Assembly: GCF_006483445.1 (NCBI RefSeq)
Contig: NZ_PPPT01000164.1
Coordinates: forward strand, 1-64,000
Direction of reading: 5' to 3'
Source: Bradyrhizobium guangdongense
GTDB lineage: Bacteria; Pseudomonadota; Alphaproteobacteria; Rhizobiales; Xanthobacteraceae
Length of the DNA stretch: 64,000 nucleotides
Below the pieces are notes generated by a model. The model was given only the letters and a program-made list of their open reading frames with translations, did no database searches and was not told the origin of the DNA. Shown here piece after piece: positions 59,115-64,000 of the stretch. Position numbers and translations under genes: made by a program. The first letter of the stretch is position 1. Every line of letters starts with the position of its first letter.

Positions 59115-60503
59115 ATGACCATCACGTTACCTGCGCCCGCACGCGAGCCCGAGCATCCCATCACCGACGGCCTTCCGGCCGAGCGGCGGCCTTGGGCGAT
59201 CGCCGCGATCTTCACCGCGCTTGCGATGGCTTCGCTCGACACCGCGATCGCCAACATCGCCCTGCCCGCGATGGCGGTCGACCTGCATGTCAGCCCGGAG
59301 CAGGTGATCTGGGTCGTCAATGTCTACCAGATCGCCGTCGTGGCGACGCTGCTGCCGCTTGGCGCGCTCGGCGAGATCGTCGGCCACCAGCGCATCTATC
59401 TCGGCGGGCTGATCCTGTTCACGATTGCATCGCTGTTCTGCGCCGTGGCATGGTCGCTGCCGAGCCTTCTGGTCGCGCGTACGCTGCAGGGCCTGGGCGC
59501 CAGCGGCGTCATGGCCGTGAACATCGCCCTCGTCCGTTTCGTGTACCCGTCGCGCATGCTCGGCCGCGGGCTCGGCCACAATGCGCTCGTCGTCGCGACA
59601 GCCCTCACCTTCGGCCCGACGATCGCCTCCGGCATCCTGTCGGTCGGAAACTGGCCGTGGCTGTTCGCGATCAATCTCCCGTTCGGATTGATCGCGATCG
59701 GCATCGGGCTCGCGACGCTGCCGAAGACGCCGCGCGCCACGCACAGGTTCGACTTTGTCGGCGCGGTGCTGGCCGCGATCTGCCTCAGCCTGTTCATCAC
59801 CGGGATCGGCAGCGCCGCGCATAAGCTGTCACCGCTCCTCGTCGGCATCGAGCTGGTCGCAGCCCTGATCCTCGGCGTCGTCCTCACCCGTCGCCATGCC
59901 GACCATCCGGCGCCGATGCTGCCGATCGACCTGTTCGCCCGTCCCATGTTCGCGCTATCGGCCGCGACCGCGGTCTGCGCGTTCACCGCGCAGGGCCTCG
60001 CCTTCGTCGCACTGCCGTTCTATCTCGAGGAAGTCCTGCACCGCTCGCAGGTCGAGACCGGTTTCTTCCTGACGCCCTGGCCGCTGGTGGTCGGGATCAT
60101 GGCGCCGATCGCGGGGCGGTTGTCCGACCGGCACCCCGTCGGCGTGCTCGGCGGCATCGGCTGCGTCGCGCTCGGCGCGGGGATGGCACTCCTCGCAACC
60201 TTGCCTGATCATCCCGGCACGATCGACATCATCTGGCGCATGATGGTGTGCGGGATCGGTTTCGGCTTCTACCAGGCGCCCAATATGCGCGCGCTGATGT
60301 CGAGCGCACCGCCGCATCGGAGCGGCAGCGCCAGCGGCATCGTCGCCACCGCCCGGCTCACCGGGCAGACCACGGGCGCGGCGCTGGCCGCGCTGTGCTT
60401 TGCACTGTCCGGGCACAACGGCGCCACCGTGGCGCTGGCGCTCGGCGCGGGCTTTGCCGCGCTCGGCAGCGTCATGAGCTTCCTCCGCCTGACGGTTAAA
60501 TAA
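59115..60503 (+). CDS. DHA2-type MFS drug exporter (EmrB/QacA-like)
   Basis: A 462-residue transporter with 14 predicted helices. The first helices contain A-S-L-D-T-A-I-A-N-I-A-L-P-A-M, the DHA2 signature, V-W-V-V-N-V-Y-Q, and G-A-L-G-E-I-V-G in the motif A loop. The length matches the EmrB/QacA group. It likely exports hydrophobic or cationic drugs; no EmrA-type adaptor is adjacent. It runs alone on the plus strand with a weak ribosome site. Confidence 0.9.
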   Translation: MTITLPAPAREPEHPITDGLPAERRPWAIAAIFTALAMASLDTAIANIALPAMAVDLHVSPEQVIWVVNVYQIAVVATLLPLGALGEIVGHQRIYLGGLILFTIASLFCAVAWSLPSLLVARTLQGLGASGVMAVNIALVRFVYPSRMLGRGLGHNALVVATALTFGPTIASGILSVGNWPWLFAINLPFGLIAIGIGLATLPKTPRATHRFDFVGAVLAAICLSLFITGIGSAAHKLSPLLVGIELVAALILGVVLTRRHADHPAPMLPIDLFARPMFALSAATAVCAFTAQGLAFVALPFYLEEVLHRSQVETGFFLTPWPLVVGIMAPIAGRLSDRHPVGVLGGIGCVALGAGMALLATLPDHPGTIDIIWRMMVCGIGFGFYQAPNMRALMSSAPPHRSGSASGIVATARLTGQTTGAALAALCFALSGHNGATVALALGAGFAALGSVMSFLRLTVK

Positions 60504-60628
60504 GGCAGAAACAGCGGCGCGGAGCGTCGCGCCGGAAACGAATTGGCAGCGCAACCAAATTCAGGCTAGCCAGACAGCGCGCGGACGCTAGTATCCGCCA
60601 AACAAGACGAGTCACAGGGAGGATCAAA

Positions 60629-61954
60629 GTGGCTGACCACAGCATTTCGCGCCGCACGCTTTTGAAGGGTACCGCCGCAGCGGGCGCACTCAGCCTGACC
60701 GGACTTCCGGCACACGCCGAGGTCAACTGGAAGAAATATGCCGGGACCAAGCTGGAGGTGATCCTCGCCAAAGGCCCGCGCGGCGACAATCTGCAAAAGA
60801 ACATCAAGGAATTCACCGATCTCACCGGCATCCAGGTCGAATCCGAGCAGATTCCGGAGCAGCAGCAGCGGCAGAAATGCGTGATCGAGCTCACCTCAGG
60901 CAAGCCGAGCTTCGACGTGGTGCATCTAAGCTATCACGTGCAGAAGCGGCAGTTCGAGAAGGCCGGCTGGCTCACCGACATCACGCCCTTCATGAAGGAT
61001 CCGACGCTGACCGCGCCCGACCTCGTCGAGAGCGATTTCTCGGCCGCCGGCCTGCAATATTGCAAGAACGACAAGGGCCAGATCCTGTCGCTGCCCTGGT
61101 CGGTCGATTATTTCATCCTCTATTACAACAAGGAACTGTTCCAGAAGAAGGGCGTCGCGGTGCCCAAGACCTTCGACGAGATGGTCGCGGCCGCCGAGAA
61201 GCTGACCGACACCAAGGAAGGCACCTACGGTTTCGTCGGGCGCGGCCTGCGCAACGCCAACATGACGTTGTGGACCAACTTCTTCCTCAACTACGGCGGC
61301 GAATTCCTCGACGCCAAGGGCAACATTTTGACCGACGGCCCGGAGGCAGTCGAGGCGACGAAGCTCTACCAGACGCTGCTGACCAAGGTCGCACCGCCCG
61401 GCGTCGTCGGCTTCAACTGGATGGAGTCGATGGCGTCGTTCACACAAGGGCGTTCGGCGATGTGGATCGACGGCGTCGGCTGGGCGCCGCCGCTGGAGGA
61501 TCCGGCCGCCTCGCGCGTCGTCGGCAAGGTCGGCTACACCGTGGTCCCTGCCGGGCCCAAGGGACAATATTCAGCGACCTACGGCGACGGCCTCGGCATT
61601 GCCGCGGCGAGCAAGAACAAGGAAGCCGCCTATCTGCTCTGCCAATGGGCAGTTTCCAAGAAGCAGGGCGCGCGGCTGTTGCAGGCCGGCGGCGGCGTGC
61701 CGTTCCGCAACTCGATCCTGAACGACCCCGAGGTCCAGGCCGGCGTGAAGATGCCCAAGGAATGGCTGCAATCGGTGATCGATTCCGCCAAGATCAGCAA
61801 GCTCGGCCTGCCCGTGGTGATCCCGGTTGCGGAATTCCGCGATCTCGTCGGCGCCGCCGTCACCTCGACCCTTACCGGCGGCGACCCCGCGACTGAGCTG
61901 AAGAAGGCGCACGAGCAGTACCGCCCGATCCTGGAGCGCAGCGAAAAAGCGTGA
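60629..61954 (+). CDS. Sugar ABC transporter substrate-binding protein (Tat signal)
   Basis: A 441-residue family-1 binding protein. The twin-arginine signal S-R-R-T-L-L-K-G precedes a hydrophobic stretch ending A-H-A (about 30), so it is likely exported folded. The body has S-L-P-W-S-V-D-Y-F-I-L-Y-Y-N-K-E-L-F, typical of carbohydrate-binding proteins. The start is GTG 60629 with GGAGGA upstream. It heads a three-gene operon with two permeases but no ATPase. Sugar identity is unknown. Confidence 0.92.
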   Translation: MADHSISRRTLLKGTAAAGALSLTGLPAHAEVNWKKYAGTKLEVILAKGPRGDNLQKNIKEFTDLTGIQVESEQIPEQQQRQKCVIELTSGKPSFDVVHLSYHVQKRQFEKAGWLTDITPFMKDPTLTAPDLVESDFSAAGLQYCKNDKGQILSLPWSVDYFILYYNKELFQKKGVAVPKTFDEMVAAAEKLTDTKEGTYGFVGRGLRNANMTLWTNFFLNYGGEFLDAKGNILTDGPEAVEATKLYQTLLTKVAPPGVVGFNWMESMASFTQGRSAMWIDGVGWAPPLEDPAASRVVGKVGYTVVPAGPKGQYSATYGDGLGIAAASKNKEAAYLLCQWAVSKKQGARLLQAGGGVPFRNSILNDPEVQAGVKMPKEWLQSVIDSAKISKLGLPVVIPVAEFRDLVGAAVTSTLTGGDPATELKKAHEQYRPILERSEKA

Positions 61955-62889
61955 GTGCGTTGACACAATCGACTCCGGCCGCGGCACAGTCTGATGCCGC
62001 GCCGGAGAAAGAGCTGCGGCCGCCGTCCTACTGGCCGTTCGTGGTGCCGGCGCTCGTCGTCGTGCTCGCGATCATCATCTTCCCGTGGGTCTTCACGATC
62101 TGGATGAGCCTAAACGAATGGAAGGTCGGCTCGCCGACCACCTTCGTCGGGGTCTCCAACTATCTGCGGTTGACGTCCGATCCCCGCTTCGTCGAGGCGG
62201 TCGGACACACGCTGGTATACACCGTGCTGTCGGTGGTGCTGCCGCTGGTATTCGGCACGCTTGCGGCCGTGGTGTTTCACCAGAAGTTCGCCGGACGCGG
62301 CTTCCTGCGCGGCATCTTCATCATGCCGATGATGGCAACGCCGGTCGCGATCGCGCTGGTCTGGACCATGATGTTCCATCCGCAGCTCGGCGTCCTCAAC
62401 TATCTGCTGTCGCTCGTCGGCATTCCCGCACAGCTCTGGGTGTTTCATCCCGCGACCGTCATCCCCTCGCTGGTGCTGGTCGAAACCTGGCAGTGGACGC
62501 CGCTGGTGATGCTGATCGTGCTCGGCGGCCTCGCCGCGATCCCGACCGAGCCCTATGAGAGCGCGCAGATCGACGGCGCCAGCTTTTGGCAGGCCTTCCG
62601 CTTCATCACCCTGCCGCTGATCATGCCGTTCCTGTTCATCGCCGGCATGATCCGCATGATCGACGCAGTGAAGAGCTTCGACATCATCTTCGCGATCACC
62701 CAGGGCGGACCGGGCTCGGCGTCCGAGACCATCAACCTCTATCTCTACAGCGTCGCGTTCATCTATTACGACCTCGGCTATGGTTCGGCGATCGCAGTCA
62801 TCTTCTTCCTGCTGATCGTCGCACTTGCGGCGCTGATGCTTTACGCCCGGCAACGCATGCTGTGGACCGAGATTGCGAGCGGCGCATGA
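61951..62889 (+). CDS. Sugar ABC transporter permease 1
   Basis: A 312-residue permease of the MalF type with about six membrane helices. The EAA loop is E-P-Y-E-S-A-Q-I-D-G-A-S-F-W-Q-A-F-R-F-I. The start is GTG 61951, which overlaps the binding-protein stop by 4 nt (GTGA). It forms the channel with the next gene. Confidence 0.92.
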   Translation: MSALTQSTPAAAQSDAAPEKELRPPSYWPFVVPALVVVLAIIIFPWVFTIWMSLNEWKVGSPTTFVGVSNYLRLTSDPRFVEAVGHTLVYTVLSVVLPLVFGTLAAVVFHQKFAGRGFLRGIFIMPMMATPVAIALVWTMMFHPQLGVLNYLLSLVGIPAQLWVFHPATVIPSLVLVETWQWTPLVMLIVLGGLAAIPTEPYESAQIDGASFWQAFRFITLPLIMPFLFIAGMIRMIDAVKSFDIIFAITQGGPGSASETINLYLYSVAFIYYDLGYGSAIAVIFFLLIVALAALMLYARQRMLWTEIASGA

Positions 62890-63725
62890 CCCCAAGTCTA
62901 GTCAATCCAAGGCAGATCATCGCCAAGATCGGCCTGTGGCTCGCGGTGTTCGTCATCGTGTCGCCGGCGATCCTGTTCTTCCTCTGGATGGCCTCGCTGT
63001 CGCTCAAGTTCGAGGTCGACAACGCCGCCTACCCGCCGGTGTTCATCCCCGAGCATTTTGCGTGGAAGAACTATGCCGACGTGCTCGGCTCCAACCGCTT
63101 TCTCACCTATTTCTTCAACAGCCTGATCGTGACCGGCAGCGCCACGGCGCTCGCGCTGATGGTCGGCGTTCCCGCCGGCTACGGCATCGCGCGGATGGCG
63201 GCGCATAAATCCGCGATCGTGATCCTGATCGCCCGCATTACGCCGGGCCTGTCCTATCTGATCCCGCTATTTCTGCTGTTCCAGTGGCTCGGACTGCTCG
63301 GCACACTGGTGCCGCAAATCATCATCCATCTGGTGGTGACCGTCCCGATCGTGATCTGGATCATGATCGGCTATTTCGAGACCACGCCGCTGGAACTGGA
63401 AGAAGCAGCCCTGATCGACGGTGCCAATCGCTGGCAGGTGTTTCGCCATGTCGCCTTGCCGATCGCGCGGCCCGGCATCGCGGTCGCCTTCATCCTGGCG
63501 GTGATCTTCTCCTGGAACAATTTTGTCTTCGGCATCGTGCTGGCCGGACGCGAGACGCGCACTCTGCCGGTTGCCGTCTACAACATGATCTCGTTCGACC
63601 AGTTGAGCTGGGGGCCGCTGGCGGCGGCCGCGCTGATCGTGACGGCGCCGGTGCTGCTGCTGACGATGTTCGCCCAACGGCAGATCGTGGCCGGGCTCAC
63701 GGCAGGCGCCGTCAAGGGCGGGTAG
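62886..63725 (+). CDS. Sugar ABC transporter permease 2
   Basis: A 279-residue permease of the MalG type with six predicted helices and the EAA loop L-E-E-A-A-L-I-D-G-A-N-R-W-Q-V-F. Its ATG (62886) overlaps the stop of permease 1 by 4 nt (ATGA), so translation is coupled. No ATP-binding gene follows; the next gene (63753) is on the opposite strand. Confidence 0.92.
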   Translation: MTPSLVNPRQIIAKIGLWLAVFVIVSPAILFFLWMASLSLKFEVDNAAYPPVFIPEHFAWKNYADVLGSNRFLTYFFNSLIVTGSATALALMVGVPAGYGIARMAAHKSAIVILIARITPGLSYLIPLFLLFQWLGLLGTLVPQIIIHLVVTVPIVIWIMIGYFETTPLELEEAALIDGANRWQVFRHVALPIARPGIAVAFILAVIFSWNNFVFGIVLAGRETRTLPVAVYNMISFDQLSWGPLAAAALIVTAPVLLLTMFAQRQIVAGLTAGAVKGG

Positions 63726-63752
63726 ATCCTCGTCCCATGCCGCGCCGCGCGG

Positions 63753-64000
63753 TTACCGCGGCGCTTGCAGGACGATGCCGTACCGACGGTAGATGCGATC
63801 GATCGTGCCGTCGGCGCGCAGCCGCTCCAATGCGCCGTCGATCGCGTCGCGCAAGGCATCGTCGGGGCGGAGCATTCCGACCGCGACATTCCAATTGAGA
63901 TCGGCCTCACTCTCGTCGCGATCCAGGATGCGAACAGGCTTGTCCGGGTGAGTGAGGTTAAAATAGCTCGCCGCGGTCGGCGTGACCGCCGCCGCGTCGA
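63753..64000 (-). CDS. Periplasmic substrate-binding protein, C-terminal fragment (family 3, amino-acid type)
   Basis: An open frame from the window edge to TAA (complement of 63753-63755), 82 residues, with no start inside the window. The translation contains D-A-A-A-V-T-P-T-A, L-N-W-N-V-A-V-G-M-L-R-P-D-D-A-L-R-D-A-I-D-G-A-L and ends T-I-D-R-I-Y-R-R-Y-G-I-V-L-Q-A-P-R. This matches the C-terminal helix pattern of SBP family 3 proteins (L-x-x-A-x-x-x-A-L-x-x-L-x-x-D-G and Y-x-x-Y-G-I). It converges on the sugar ABC operon. Ligand unknown. Confidence 0.75.
   Translation of the reverse strand, partial: DAAAVTPTAASYFNLTHPDKPVRILDRDESEADLNWNVAVGMLRPDDALRDAIDGALERLRADGTIDRIYRRYGIVLQAPR

Noticed and set aside
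1..64000. Prophage, integrative element or insertion sequence
   Set aside because: No integrase, transposase, tRNA attachment site or phage structural genes recognised; base composition is uniform by eye.

Overview
The window is high-GC chromosomal DNA from an alphaproteobacterium, almost certainly Bradyrhizobium or a very close relative. The main reason is the contiguous set fixK2 - receiver - fixJ - fixL - usp - CBS gene - fixNOQP - fixGHIS. Its FixL, FixJ and FixK2 look like near-identical relatives of the B. diazoefficiens/japonicum proteins as I remember them. Short palindromic intergenic repeats of a kind common in Bradyrhizobium and many catabolic, ABC, TRAP and LysR genes fit the same picture. 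No rRNA, tRNA, CRISPR array, prophage or insertion sequence was recognised.

Layout. 1-2029: end of a short-chain dehydrogenase (SDR), a Rieske oxygenase and a HAD hydrolase. 2050-6816: CcdA-like membrane protein, a small conserved protein, overlapping LysR and XRE regulators, and a secreted L,D-transpeptidase. 6932-10116: crotonase-fold protein, a beta-decarboxylating dehydrogenase set between two palindromic repeats, and a zinc alcohol dehydrogenase. 10200-15523: complete oligopeptide-type ABC importer on the minus strand. 15663-18459: CoA transferase and glycogen synthase. 18494-19010: repeat block with a near-perfect 225-bp tandem duplication. 19017-23412: patatin phospholipase and 3-hydroxybutyrate dehydrogenase genes flanked by two closely related LysR genes. 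23585-28338: thiol peroxidase-like protein, DUF302 protein, an FAD disulfide-reductase homologue lacking the usual C-terminal His, a secreted cupin and an MFS transporter.

28497-41508 is the microaerobic respiration core. FixL (heme PAS sensor kinase) and FixJ should activate fixK2. FixK2 should activate fixNOQP (cbb3 oxidase) and fixGHIS (its copper and assembly factors). FNR/FixK-type boxes are visible upstream of fixN, upstream of fixG, and in weaker form upstream of a usp-CBS gene pair lying between fixL and fixN. All three centres are about 57-68 nt from their start codons. An inverted repeat in front of fixK2 is a candidate FixJ operator, and clear terminators follow fixP and fixK2.

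41577-64000 is metabolic and transport territory. It holds an MFS gene, a PRC-barrel protein, a glycogen-debranching-type glycosidase, an ABC exporter and a family-4 glycosyltransferase. These are followed by a Baeyer-Villiger monooxygenase/alkylsulfatase pair, an orphan TctC-type binding protein, and a TRAP transporter with fused DctQ-DctM and a strong hairpin between binding-protein and permease genes. The rest is a trans-aconitate methyltransferase-like gene, an SDR lacking the catalytic Tyr, a DHA2-type MFS gene, a sugar ABC importer with no ATPase gene, and a binding protein cut by the window edge.

Most of the window is recognisable biology. The best candidates for something less described are the extended FixK2 regulon (usp-CBS), the orphan receiver between fixJ and fixK2, three enzymes with altered catalytic residues, and the DUF302/FAD-reductase/cupin/MFS redox neighbourhood.
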